The notes beneath the pieces are model-generated. The model saw only the letters and a list, made by a program, of their open reading frames with translations. It made no database searches and was not told the origin of the DNA. A stretch of 64,000 bases of DNA from Nannochloropsis salina CCMP1776 (taxonomy: Eukaryota; Sar; Eustigmatophyceae; Eustigmatales; Monodopsidaceae): positions 62,001 to 126,000 of the forward strand of contig SDOX01000094.1 in the NCBI GenBank assembly GCA_004565275.1. The letters run 5' to 3'. The translations under genes were made by a program, and so were the position numbers. Within the stretch, counting starts at the first letter, position 1. Every line of letters begins with the position of its first letter. Positions 47,480 to 58,700 of the stretch are shown here, in pieces.

Positions 47480-47827
47480 TCAAAAAATTAAAACCCCTCC
47501 TTGGGCAAAAAAATATAAAAGATACGGACACTTAATCTCGTTTACATTGTCTTTGGCTTTCTTTGGCGCATTTATACCAAAATGTACCTTGAGAAGTTGG
47601 GTTTTTGCGTTTTGGACCGCCCTCTTCGCGTCGTACATGTGACTGGTCTTGTTTTTATTTCCTCCGTATAGAGACTTATTTCCTTGAAATTTTGGAGTAA
47701 ATTGTGCACGTAAGGCTGTCAGTATTTCTCCTTCTGGTAGATCTGAGGATGTTAGGAAAGTAATTTCAGAAAATAAAAGACTTTGCTGTTTCCGTTTTTG
47801 ATGTTTGAGAGCCCGGCGTGGCATCAA
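47480..47827 (-). CDS. Possible small basic protein
   Basis: A 115-residue minus-strand frame, Lys-rich (MPRRALKHQKRKQQSLLF at the start, then LPEGEILTALRAQF and AKRAVQNAKTQLLKVHFG). The composition is more even than that of neighbouring noise frames, and the central part could form helices. The last 15 residues turn hydrophobic (YLLYFFAQGGVLIF), which may be read-through past a missed splice site. No domain recognised and no neighbouring exon identified. It may not be a gene. Confidence 0.25.
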   Translation of the reverse strand: MMPRRALKHQKRKQQSLLFSEITFLTSSDLPEGEILTALRAQFTPKFQGNKSLYGGNKNKTSHMYDAKRAVQNAKTQLLKVHFGINAPKKAKDNVNEIKCPYLLYFFAQGGVLIF

Positions 47828-48186
47828 TCGCGCTATTTTCTCTCTTTACAGTCACATATCTGTTAAAAAAGGCTCATGTTTGACTTCATATACTTCTTTT
47901 CTTTAACTTTGATGTTTGTGTTTTCCGGCAGAAATAATTTGGCTTGACTGTTCTGATAGAGGCCAAAGAGCAAGACCGGGTGGTGATTTAGAAACCTCCC
48001 ATTACCCGAGCCCCCACCGTTGGTGTACAAGGCAGTCTACAAGAAACACTGTGAAGAAAAATTTATGCTAACGGGAATTGCTTGACACCCGACACGTCAT
48101 AAGAATTCAACCTGGGGTTCAAGCATCGCTTATCCTGCTTCAGTCATCAGGTCCGACCCGAGGGGCTTCGTCGGCGAGAAGCTGAC

Positions 48187-48660
48187 ATGAAAACATCAGT
48201 TGACAACATAAAAGCCATGTCGCTCGACGACTTGGTCGTCAGGTGCAACATCAAAATGGGTGAAAGGTATTCAATATGGGCGTAATTAATTTTCCCGCTC
48301 GACAGCCGGGATTATCAGTGAGATCTACCGCAGTCAGGAAAGGTGCCCGAGCGCAAAGACGCAAGGGAGGCATCAGAATTGCGCAGCAGTTGGCACAAAA
48401 TGAAGTCCAAAATTGGCATCCCCGAGCATCACAACGCAGAGATAAGCGTGCCATCAAGCTCCATGTCATCAAGACTGACAAATTGAGGACATTAGAGCCA
48501 TTGAATGATCACGAGGTTGTATATACTGGGGACACGGACGTGGTCGCCTCGGAAATGCCTTTCTTTTCTAATCCCTTCCTTAATGTCGAGGCCTTGCTGC
48601 CTAAAACGCACACAACACATTGGTGCATTCACCGGGCTCATCTTGTTAATTTTTGTCCTT
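48187..48660 (+). CDS. Possible small basic protein with a UAP56-binding-like motif
   Basis: A short frame starting at 48187 contains AMSLDDLVVRCN, which resembles the UAP56-binding motif of mRNA export adaptors (family consensus around SLDDII). A donor at 48258 and an acceptor near 48334 would join it, in phase, to an Arg/Lys-rich frame (VRKGARAQRRKGG, ASQRRDKRAIKLHVIKTDK). Basic composition after such a motif suits an RNA-export adaptor. The C-terminal end is not resolved: the second frame runs towards the aminotransferase start without a clear stop of its own. Treat as a hypothesis; the end coordinate is approximate. Confidence 0.25.
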
Positions 48661-48682
48661 TCCTATGCAGGCAGCTGCTGGG

Positions 48683-51600
48683 ATGTCGAAAATATTTCCA
48701 TTTCTGACAAGAACACGAAGAGGTCTAATTCCGGCACGCCCTCCCACCAGCATTAAGCGCGAAAGCAAAAACAGCGGCTGCTTTCAGTCTTTTCTTTCAT
48801 ACCCATTTTTACAGCAACCACATCATCATAGCGTCCATAACGAGGCTCCGGATGGCACTCCTATCGACGTACGTAACTTGCGGGGGGGGTTATGAGAAAG
48901 AGAAAGGCTCGTATGGCTTGCTTCTAATAAGTCCACCGCCTGCCACGCATAATCCATCACAGCCCAAGCTCATGCGAATTCAAAGAACCACCAATCCAAG
49001 AGTGAGTACCAGAGTTGTCAAAGGCCTCCATAATTTTTTGACGTGCATTTTGACTCTTTTTCCTCTCGCTTGCTCCCCATTTTCATTATTTTTTAACTAG
49101 CCCAAGGTACCGCAGAAGGAGCTAGTGTTTGGAAAGGTCTTTAGTGACCACATGTTGGAAATCGACTGGGATTACAAGAACGTGAGAAAAGAGGGGGTAG
49201 GGGGAGAGGGGGGAGGCGGATTTGGAAGTTCATAGAGGAAGGAAGGAAACGAGGAACGTTTTCACAAAAAGGCCACGATTGTCAGTGTCTCCAGGAAGCT
49301 TACACCCACTAACTTAATGAATATTCCTTCCCATTTTCTACCCTCCTTCCAATTTTCCGCGCCTGCAGGGCTGGCATCCTCCGGTCATCAGCGCCTACCA
49401 CCCTTTGTCCCTCTCCCCCGCTGCTTCGGTCTTGCACTACGCCCTGGAATGTTTCGAAGGGATGAAGGCGTACAAGGACGTCTGCGGACGCTTGCGGCTC
49501 TTCCGGCCGGAGTTGAACATGCAACGTCTCAACAGTTCCTTGGCCCGCCTGTACATGCCGGTGAGGCAGGGAGGGAGGGAGGGAAAGAGGGAGGGAAGAC
49601 GAGGGAACAGAGGCACATGGCATCTTGCTCATTCCTTTCCTTTCCCATCTTGTCCACAGTCTGTCGATCCAGATGCTTTCATAGAATGCATCAAGTAAGT
49701 TTCTCCCTCCCTCCCACCCCCCCTCCCTCTCTCCCTTCCTCCGCCCCCTCCCACGCTCCCGTTGACTCGCCCCCCGAACCCCCTTCCTTTCTTGCTGGTA
49801 CCAGGGAACTAGTCCGACAGGACCGAGATTGGGTGCCCGAGGGGATTGGGTACTCGATTTACCTGCGTCCCACAGCTATTTCCACTTACGTACGAAAGGG
49901 CAGGAGGGAGGGGGGGAGGGCGGGCGGGAGGGCGGGCGGGAGGAATGGACGTGCAAGATCAGCCTGTGTCCTATCTTGCGCTCTACAATCCATCGACCTT
50001 ACTCCCCCTCCCCCCTCCCGGCCCAGCCTTTCCTTGGCGTGGGCGCCACCAAGGAGATCAAACTCTTCTGCATCATGTCTCCAGTGGGCCCATACTACCC
50101 GGAAGGCTTCAACCCGATCAAGCTTTACGCTGACACTCTCAACGTCCGGGCATGGCCGGGGGGTGTTGGGAACACCAAGGTGGCCCTCCCTCCCTCCCTC
50201 CCTCCCTCCCTCCCTCTCTCCCTCTCGCCTCTTTCTTTTTGGCCCTCGTGTGCTTTTGCTGTCCTTCTTGGGCACGAATTTCTGGGCGGGTTTGGAACTT
50301 TTTTTTTGGGGGGGGCTCGGTACATTTCGGTCTTTTTCGGCCGACGCACTCGCACCCACCTTCTCTACACATATTTACGCAGGTGGGAGGCAATTACGGT
50401 CCAACCATACGGCCTCAGATGGAGGCCACACGCTTGGGTTGTGCTCAGGTAGGAGCCGTGCTTCCGGTGCCGTTTTGACCTCCCTATCCGGGAACATACC
50501 GCCTGCGTATCCCCGCACTGGATCGCCTGATTCGTGACGTGTAGGCAAAGGGGTCGAGCACGCGCTTTCGTGCTGATTGGGGAGTGTGATCAACGGCTTT
50601 CTCATCCTCTCTTTCGCCTCCCTCCCTCCCTCCCTCCCGCCCTCCCTCCCTCCCTCCCTCCCTCCCTCCCTCCAGGTTCTATGGCTGGGGGAAGATCACA
50701 CCGTCACAGAGGTCGGGGCCATGAACGTCTTCTTCTTTTGGGTCAACGAGCAAGGTAGCCCACCGCATTGCCCTCCCTCCCCGCCTGCGTCCTTCCTCCC
50801 CCCCTTTTCTTTCTTTTTCTCGTTTGGTCGCTGGCGCAGGCCAGGGCTCGTATGGAACGGCAAACTCTGCCGACAGGGCTTCGTTTCAGTTCCTGATCCA
50901 CATGTTATCCTTCTTTCCTCGCTGCATTCCTCTTTTTCCCCTTCGCTTTGCCTCCAGGAGAAAAAGAGCTAATCACAGCTCCCCTCTGCCGGGGCGACGT
51001 CCTGCCCGGCGTCACGCGTCGTTCGATCCTAGAACTGGCCGGGAAATGGCGGGAATTTAAGGTGACAGAGCGAGCAGTGGGCATGAAGGAGGTGGTCAAG
51101 GCGAAGAATGAGGGAAGGGTACGACGGGAGGGAGGGAGGGAGGGAGGGAGGGAAGGAGGAAAGAAGGGGCGGAAATACCAGGGCGCTTATGGAGGGATAA
51201 ATGTTCCTGGTACCAGAGGTGTAGTACGAGCTACCACAGGCTTGGCGCACGTTCCTCCCTTGCTAGATCGTCTGCGGGATTTCGCGAGAGGGTTTGGGCT
51301 GTGTTTGCGTGTCTCGCTGGGATCTTCTTCCTGTCCCTCTGCGCTCCTTGTCCTCTGGCCCGCGACTCGCCAGAGGGCAGTCGCACAGTTCCCGTCTTGA
51401 AATCGTTCCTCCCTCACTCCCTCCCCCCCTTTTCTTTCCTCCGTCGAACCCTAGCTCTTGGAGGCCTTCGGAGCAGGGACAGCCGTGGTAGTCTGTCCCA
51501 TTCGCGCCATTTTGTACGAAGAGGAGGACGTGGTCGTCATCAAAGAAGGCGACGACGTGGGACCGTTGACAAAGCGGATGTGGGATGCGCTCACCGACAT

Positions 51601-51850
51601 TCAGGTGCCACACTCCTCCTCCCTTCCTACACCTTTTCTTCCCACAGAAAGGCTTGTAGAGTCATGTGAATTTTGCCTTTTTTTCCCCTCTTTCGTCTCG
51701 TCCTTTGCATCCCATGTCGTTTCCCTATCTCGTCTCCTTGATGATTCGTTGGACAGGGTCACTCAACCTTCCTCTTCTTCTCCTTTCTTTTGCTCTTTCC
51801 TATGGTAGTACGGCAAATTCGACCATCCTTGGAGCGTTTTGATCGATTGA
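48683..51850 (+). CDS. BCAT: Branched-chain amino acid aminotransferase, probably mitochondrial
   Basis: Twelve exons, 48683-48868, 48963-49001, 49101-49181, 49369-49560, 49660-49694, 49805-49889, 50027-50179, 50383-50448, 50676-50754, 50958-51118, 51455-51604 and 51809-51850, encode 422 residues. The PLP enzyme exchanges the amino group between Leu/Ile/Val and 2-oxoglutarate. Motifs in order: [34 protein letters not shown], the PLP-binding Lys257 in [40 protein letters not shown] and [12 protein letters not shown]. Class IV fold, normal length for the eukaryotic form. The N-terminus ([20 protein letters not shown]) is basic and Ser/Arg-rich, as for a mitochondrial import signal. A splice-like tatgcag at 48664-48670 suggests an intron in the 5' leader. 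Several introns start with GGGA tracts and end with TCCC tracts. Confidence 0.95.
50185..50225 (+). repeat. (CCCT)n tract in an aminotransferase intron
   Basis: Uninterrupted CCTC/CCCT units beginning a few bases after the exon 7 donor. A second such tract at 50619-50673 ends three bases before the exon 9 acceptor. Their complement is G4-capable. Confidence 0.9.
51127..51161 (+). repeat. (GGGA)n tract after a 5' splice site
   Basis: GGGAGG units starting about ten bases after the exon 10 donor of the aminotransferase gene. Four or more G-triplets in a row could form a G-quadruplex in the transcript. Confidence 0.9.
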
Positions 51851-53011
51851 AATGCCTCAACGGATGGCTAATAGGGCTATTGATAGGGAGAGGTAGCCAT
51901 GAAATAAAGAGACAGTATGGTAGCAATCGTATATGAGTGTCAATAGATTATGCCGGTGAAGTGTGTGTACATTAAATATATATTGTTTTATACTTTCCTT
52001 GTGTGTTTTTTTACGGTTTGAATCGTGTAAATTTGGAGGGGAATGTGGGTTTGGGAATGGAGTGGACGGCTTGTATAGAGGCGCGGTCGGTGGTGCCTGG
52101 TGGGGGAAAGAGCCCGCAGAAAAGTGGGGAAAAAGACGAATGGAAGCTCGACGAAAGCGAGACGAAGGATGTTGAGTGCATGGAAGGCAAAATTGTGGGA
52201 GGTTTCACACATGGCTTCTTGATATGGGGAGAGACTGTTGGTACAGTGCAAATAGAATGTTTTAGATAGTGGGAGGTTGACGAGTGTTCTTGTCAGAGGC
52301 ATCCGCCTAGTGCACATGGGGAAGGTCTGGGTGATACATTGAGAGCATGGGTCATGTGTAGGAACACCTTCAAGATCATCGACTGGACAGATGATAGGAA
52401 GTAAATCTCAAGATAAAGAAGAAGAGCAGTACGATGAAAAGGTGAGGACGTCGTCAGCGAGATATATAAAGACGTAGAAAATATTTTCGCATTTTTTTTT
52501 TGCCTTCTGTCCTCCCGTGCTCTCAACATTTAAATTTTTGTGTAATTTCTCCGTTGTTCCTCTTAATTCGCAAACGATGTGTCAATACTTTAGTGACTTT
52601 GGTGCTTACAGTCAGAATGCTATGCCAGCGCGAAGGTGGATGGAGGTTCACAAGGCCCTTCGCACGACTCATTTGGATCGGTGCTCCTTACTTATGCACA
52701 ATCTGATTCTATATCCTTCTTAGACGCATGATGACAACCATAGCGCTTACAATACATAGTCTCTTCCATGTCCGGCCTACGACAGTGACTAATATACTGT
52801 TCTTAACGCTTCCCCCCCATTGAAGACAGAAAGAGAACGTCTTTAAAGATGGGCATTCCTCTTTTCTTCAGGAGTCAGAACATGAATGAGAGACAATGCA
52901 CTCTTCCTTTTGGGGCTACCCTGGCACCATTTCCCTACCCCCATTACCCTCCTTTCTCCTCGATTTCTGAAATGATTAGGCTTGCCGAAATTCTTTCGCG
53001 TACCATTTCAC
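51851..53011. other. Convergent intergenic region, no gene seen
   Basis: About 1.16 kb between the 3' ends of the aminotransferase and the Gln-rich gene. AT-rich, with frames under 110 codons and no motif. Confidence 0.5.
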
Positions 53012-54967
53012 TCACGCTTTTGTGCTGTTATCGAATTTCCGCCTCGGCGCGGCCTTAGTGTTTGAGGTCGTAGGGGGAGGGAGGTGGGAGGAACGAGGAA
53101 GGGGAAGGTGACGCAAGGTGGAGGAGGACGGAGGAAAGCAAGGCGGGGCCCCCAGGAAAGAGGAGGAGGTCGAAGAAAAAGTGGTAGCCAGAGTCGGGGC
53201 ATTCAAGGAAGGTTGGTGATGATAAAGATGGAAGGCGAAGTGGGCCATACTATTGAGCTTTCCCGTGTCGAGGGTGTCGAGGGAGCGAGGGGAGGAGGTG
53301 GTGGGAGCAGAGGAGGCGGTGGGGGAGGAACTACTGAGGGCCAACGCCAAAGGCTGATGGACTTGGCAGGCAAGGGGACCGTGGACTGCAGTCACTGAGG
53401 ACGAGGGGCGCCGGGAGGGCGAAGGACCAAGGGAAGGAGGTCGGGTATGGCCTTCCGTGTGTGCTTTGTGGAGGAAGGCGGCGGCCGAGGATGGTTTTTT
53501 CCATGTGGCCATGAGCGACGAGCGGACAGGAGACTCAATGTCCCGTTTCTTGTGGTTCTGCTGTCGCGCGTGGATCGATTCTTGGCGTTTCCTCTTCTGT
53601 TCCGAAAAGAGTGGCGACTTTTCTACCTGCTGCTGGGGCTCACGACATGAGCGTCGCCTCTTTTGCCGCTGTTGTCGTGGTGATGATGGTGGTGATGGTC
53701 GTCCTTCTTTCTGTTGTTGTTGTTCTTGTTGTGCTTGTTGTTGTCGTTCTTGTTGTGGTTGTTGTTGTTGTTGTTGTTGTTGTGGTTGTTGTTGGGGAGG
53801 TGATGGTTGTTGCTTCTCTGCTTGTCGCTGTGGTTGTTCTTGGTAATTTTGTGGTAGCAGTTGATCTGATTGGTATGATCGTGGCAATGGCTGTTGTTGT
53901 AGTCGTTCCAGCGGCCGCTTCTGACGTTCTGGTGTCATCCTCTGCCTTGGCAGCGCCACCCCCTTGGACCCCCAGGAGGGGGGCATGCCCTGGTGTGGAA
54001 GCTGTGACCGTTGTTGATACGATAATGGCCAGCGCAAATCCTGATGCAGCCACCGCGGCTGGTATATTCTCGGGCCCTGTACGTTGCCGTCGTGCTGAGA
54101 ATGTGGTCCCGGAGAGTCCGCTGGTGGTGGGAGTTCTCCTCGGGCACCCAGGGGCGGCAGCCGCCCCGTGATTGGTTCTCCACGCAGTGAAGGAGGGAGG
54201 CCGCCGGACGGGGGCAATACATGGAAGCTAGAATAGGGCTCGGAGAATGAATTTGCGTTGTTCGGCAGTCGGGCCAGGTCGGGGCCGTGGGCAGTAGGGT
54301 GGAGAGACACTTCCCGCGCGTCAATGGGAAGACCAAACCCATTGGGACGAGGATGACGAGGAAAGGCAATGAAATATGGCAGAGAGGGGGATGCGGTTTG
54401 GATTGCTGAGGGGAAAGGGGGATGCCACGGCCGAACGGGCGGGAAACTGGCAGGGGCAGGGAGATGCAGAGGAGCCACAAGGGGGTTACGAGAATATATG
54501 TCTTGCATCAGAGGATTAAATGACGAGGACAGGGCTTTGGCGTCCACGGATTGTTGCTTGGGGGATTGGCAGCCTTGGGAAACGGTTCGTGATGGGGTAC
54601 TGTGCCGTGTGTTATCTCTTGGCCATTGATGGGCGGTGGGCCCATACGTGGTGGAATTCCTTGGGGGAAATTGTACGCCCCGATGCTGCGTCTGCTCTCG
54701 CGGGGAGGAACCACAGGCGGCTTGCACTAATAGGAGAAGCGATGAAGGGTCACAATGTACTGGAGGTACGCCATCTGATATTCCGACACGATTGTCCATG
54801 ATTTGAATGCCCCCTGCTTCGATGCTTGAGGGCGACGCGCATGCAGCCGCAATGAGGGCCGCCATACCGCTGCCATTACCATGTCCATCGTATTGGGAGG
54901 GAAACATCTTCTTGAACGATATTCTTTTAGTCTTTGGATGGGAAGTCTGTGGCATTGTTGCGGGCAT
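53012..54967 (-). CDS. Gln-rich low-complexity protein
   Basis: A frame of about 650 residues from the Met at 54967. An N-terminal part (KTKRISFKKMFPSQYDGHG, GMAALIAAACASPSSIEAGG) precedes long Pro/Ser-rich stretches. A Gln-rich block at about residues 370-425 contains runs of QQQQQQQQ, and a basic segment (QQRQKRRRSCREP) that could be a nuclear localisation signal follows. No DNA-binding or catalytic domain is recognisable. Composition suggests a transcriptional or RNA-related regulator, which is inference. A splice-like ttctcag lies just upstream of this Met. A further upstream frame (about 55190-55000, SWFFVQPEGLLLTTGNHKYF) looks coding, so the true start may be near 55282 through exons I could not join in phase. 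Confidence 0.6.
   Translation of the reverse strand: MPATMPQTSHPKTKRISFKKMFPSQYDGHGNGSGMAALIAAACASPSSIEAGGIQIMDNRVGISDGVPPVHCDPSSLLLLVQAACGSSPREQTQHRGVQFPPRNSTTYGPTAHQWPRDNTRHSTPSRTVSQGCQSPKQQSVDAKALSSSFNPLMQDIYSRNPLVAPLHLPAPASFPPVRPWHPPFPSAIQTASPSLPYFIAFPRHPRPNGFGLPIDAREVSLHPTAHGPDLARLPNNANSFSEPYSSFHVLPPSGGLPPSLRGEPITGRLPPLGARGELPPPADSPGPHSQHDGNVQGPRIYQPRWLHQDLRWPLSYQQRSQLPHQGMPPSWGSKGVALPRQRMTPERQKRPLERLQQQPLPRSYQSDQLLPQNYQEQPQRQAEKQQPSPPQQQPQQQQQQQQPQQERQQQAQQEQQQQKEGRPSPPSSPRQQRQKRRRSCREPQQQVEKSPLFSEQKRKRQESIHARQQNHKKRDIESPVRSSLMATWKKPSSAAAFLHKAHTEGHTRPPSLGPSPSRRPSSSVTAVHGPLACQVHQPLALALSSSSPTASSAPTTSSPRSLDTLDTGKLNSMAHFAFHLYHHQPSLNAPTLATTFSSTSSSFLGAPPCFPPSSSTLRHLPLPRSSHLPPPTTSNTKAAPRRKFDNSTKA
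53740..53785. repeat. Polyglutamine-coding trinucleotide tract
   Basis: (GTT)n and variants on the plus strand, read as CAA/CAG on the minus strand inside the Gln-rich gene. Mixed codons imply some age and limit slippage. Confidence 0.85.
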
Positions 54968-55730
54968 ACTGAGAAACAAATGGAAAAACGACTGTCAAAG
55001 AATGGGCGGCGTTCCCTCCGGCGAAGCTTTGCCTTTCTTTCCGATCACAACCCTGTAGATGGCTCCAAAAAGCCATTGAGGCAGAGCACGCCACAAACGT
55101 TTGCTCCATATCGACGTCCACAAAGTATTTGTGATTGCCTGTGGTCAAAAGCAGACCCTCAGGTTGCACGAAGAACCAGGACCTCAAGTCGCTAAAAGGA
55201 AAAAAAAGGAACCGACCCCAGTCGTTAGCCCCCTCGGATGATTTTGGGAAAAAACCGAAACCGCACACCCGAGCAAGGCCATTGCGTTCGACTGCCTTGG
55301 TGAGTACTCTATTAGTATAAGAGATAAGCCATCACATGTTTGCTAACTACGGGTACTTTTGACAGCTTGGTAGAAGAGTTATAGGTCCGTATTTCTGTCA
55401 CTTGCTCTCTCGACACGAGCAGCTGACACAGGAGCATATGGAGAGATAAAATGGCCGCTACACGAAATACGGCAGATGCTGCTCTTGGGCGCGGGCTCTA
55501 CCCACATGACATGTAGCTGCTTGATGTATCAAGTGCAAGGTGTATGCCATTCTATATGTCGACTCATTGAGGCGGTTCGAATCATTGCAGAAGCGAGCGT
55601 GGACGGGAGGAGAGTGGTTGCTAGAGGGGTTGGCCAGGTATAATACCATTGTTGAACATACGGAAAATACCTAACGCCGTACTTCAACGAAAATATATTG
55701 AAGTGACTTGTTTCAACGGGAGCTTTGGTT

Positions 55731-58700
55731 TCATTGTAGCGACTTATCCTTTTTATCGCGAATATCACTACGGCTGCCTTCAAGAGCAGCGCCGCTGTCG
55801 TCTTGAGGACTGGCGATGCGCCCTATACTCCGTTCCCATTGCTCGTCCAGGGCATGCAAATGATCGTGTGCCAAGGCCAGCAAAGCAGGGACAGCAGTCT
55901 CTGTCCGCAAAACTCTGGGTCCAAGCGTGATTTGCTGTAAAGGCGATTTGATGCATTGATGCGTGACTTTCCATTGCCAAAGAGACAGCTGCCGATTCGC
56001 ATTTCAAATTGATACTAGGAAGACTTTTCAATGTGAGAGACTTCACGCTCAAAGCTCAATCATAATTGTAGGCAAAAGTAAGGGTGTCGTACCTGAAAAC
56101 CATGCTCTCGGAAGAGCTCCAGCTCATAGGGTTCCTACGTTACGAGACAGGAAAGGGTTAGGGTTAGGGTTAAGGGTTCCTACGTTACGAGACAGGAAAT
56201 ATCAAGAGAACGAAACAACATAAACACATTAGAAATCACAACTCGTATGTATGCCGCGCAAGTAGAGCAGATGAACCACCTTCTCAGCAGCTCCACTCTC
56301 TTTTTCCTCCCTCAAGCCCTCGGTCGCACCTCCCATCCTGATTCGGGTCCTATCGCCAAAAGGAGCCGCGGTTGTCCCACCGCTGTTTCGCCTTTAAGTC
56401 CATTCTTTGGGACTGGAAACGGCCAAGAGAGCTGACGAAAACGTGTATCCACGCCCACAGAGTCATGTAGGGCTCGAAAAGGGTGGGAGAGGACACGGAG
56501 CGTGTGTTGGAAGGAGGAGGAGGCGGAGGGAGGGGGGGAGGAAGGGTACAGGACTTCCAGCTTATCGCTTAGGAAGCGCTTCATGGAAGAAGATGAAGAG
56601 AAGCATTTGGGGGAAGTTGGAGGGGGGGGGGATGGAAAGCGTCCGTTTGGTCAGAGGCCATGAATCACGAACTTCCACGTGCTGCAGAAGTTGAGATCGG
56701 AAACGGCGCACATAACTGAGGACGGTGCCCACATTCCCGACAGCATCTCACCTTGAGACGCCGATCGATGATGATATCGGGGACGATGGTGTCGCCGGCC
56801 TGTGAAATAGATTCCACGGTGCTTGCGTGAGATACAAACACAAAAAATGGGGCGAACGAAGAGGAACCGAAGATGGAGCCAGGACAGCTTCCATGAAAGT
56901 GAAAGAGGGTTTTTACATAGGAGGGAAGGATGTGGCATTCGATGGTCTCATTTGCATACCTGGCTGAGGCCTTCTACCACGAGTTCTCGCAGCGCTTGCT
57001 GTGAAGAGAAACCGTTTAAATGAGAGTCAATGTTAACGTCATCATGGGAATATGTCAATCCATTCATGTACGAACGAGACTACACATATGTATGCCTATG
57101 TGTGTGTTTTCTTGTCCCAAAAAGGAGTGAACAACAATATGAGGCGACACACGGGAGAAATGAAGCTTTCGTTCACTGAACAACAATAATAAACATACAT
57201 ATATATATTTATATATCTATGTTTATAGGCACATAAATGTATATACGATGCTTGATCCATGTACCGAGTCCTGTATTGAGTCTCACTCAGACCTTCTGGC
57301 GGCTTGGAAAAGGACTCACCGGTTCTCGCAACAAATGGGAGCCCCAGTAGCTCTTCTCCACCTGGACGACCCCGGACCACGGCAAGAGAGCAGACAAGGG
57401 CGAAAAAGAGAGGGGGATACAAGTAATGGGTAAGCAGGCCTTGTCCTTTTCTTTCTTTCTCTTCCCTCCCGAGCGCGAGGAAAAATGACCGTCGATCGAT
57501 TATCAATTTCACCCGTGTTTACCGGTACAGAAATGGATGCGACAAAGCGATCCTCCCAGCGTCACGGTCTCTCTTCCATGCCCCTCCGCCCTACCCCCTT
57601 ACCTTCTTCGCGGACGTGATCAGCAGTCGACCAACCCCCAGGGCGACCATGTGGGGAATGATACGTTCCATCCTCAAGGGGGCTTGCATGGCGAGGAGGA
57701 CGTCGACACTGAAAAAAGAAAGGAGGAAAAAAGGGCGCCGGGAGTGAGTTCGCGACGGGAGAAGATGGGTGCTATTCTGCTCTTTTGACTGGTGTGTCCT
57801 GAGGTATACTAAAGGAGGACCTGGGAGTAAGTAGAGGCGAGCAAAGAACTTGATACGAGGAAGCATCCCCTCAGGAAATGGGGCCGTGGGGCTTGACATT
57901 CACACAGCAGTCCTCAACCCCGCACAAAGACCTTATCCCGTCCCTCTCTTCCCATGCACGCGTCCGTCATCCCCTCCCAAGTCGACAAGGTAGCTACCGT
58001 GGGCGCAGTGCTTCGCTGGGAGGTGTTAAGAGGGGGAGGGAGGGTCCCATAGCCAGGTGCAGCTCGCCTCCCTCTGTCCACTCTACGACGGCCCGGTCGT
58101 TCCTGTGTACGTTCCAGGGAGGGAGATTGATAAAAGACATGCGCTCGAAGACTTGTCCTCTCCCCGTCCGATGGCATCCATTCTTTTACCCTTTGGGGAC
58201 TCACCGCCCTCCGTTCAAAACGCCCACGCGCACTTCGTCTCCTGTCTTGGCACGCAGGACCTGTGTAAGACCCGTCCAACCCGGAGGTAAGTCAATTTAA
58301 AAGCACTGTAGGTAAGTGCTTCCCGGTTCGTGTGAGAATAAGCCGAGAGGGAGGATTCTTCCCCCCCACCCTACCTTCCGAACATGCTGCGCCCGGGCAT
58401 CGTCTTGCCCTAACCTGACAATGGCCGATTCCTCCCCTTCTCCTCGTCCGTCCTGCGGATTTCTCAAGGTCAGATTAATTTCTTCTGCCTCGAATAGGAG
58501 ACGATTGAGCCGCATGGGACTGGACCTCGAAATAGACCTCCCGCAATGAGGGAAACTCGCCCAGTGAGATGCTGTTCGCGGTGGCATCTTCCTCTTTCCA
58601 CAGAGTGAGCCGACGAAAGAGTACGAGAGCGATGATAGGAATGCCGAGCGTCCGTTACATTGATACATACTCATGCACGTGCGAGGACCTGTGACGATTA

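Noticed and set aside
53611-54171. Plus-strand frame with long Val runs
   Set aside because: Antisense reading of the CAA/CAG tract in the Gln-rich gene.
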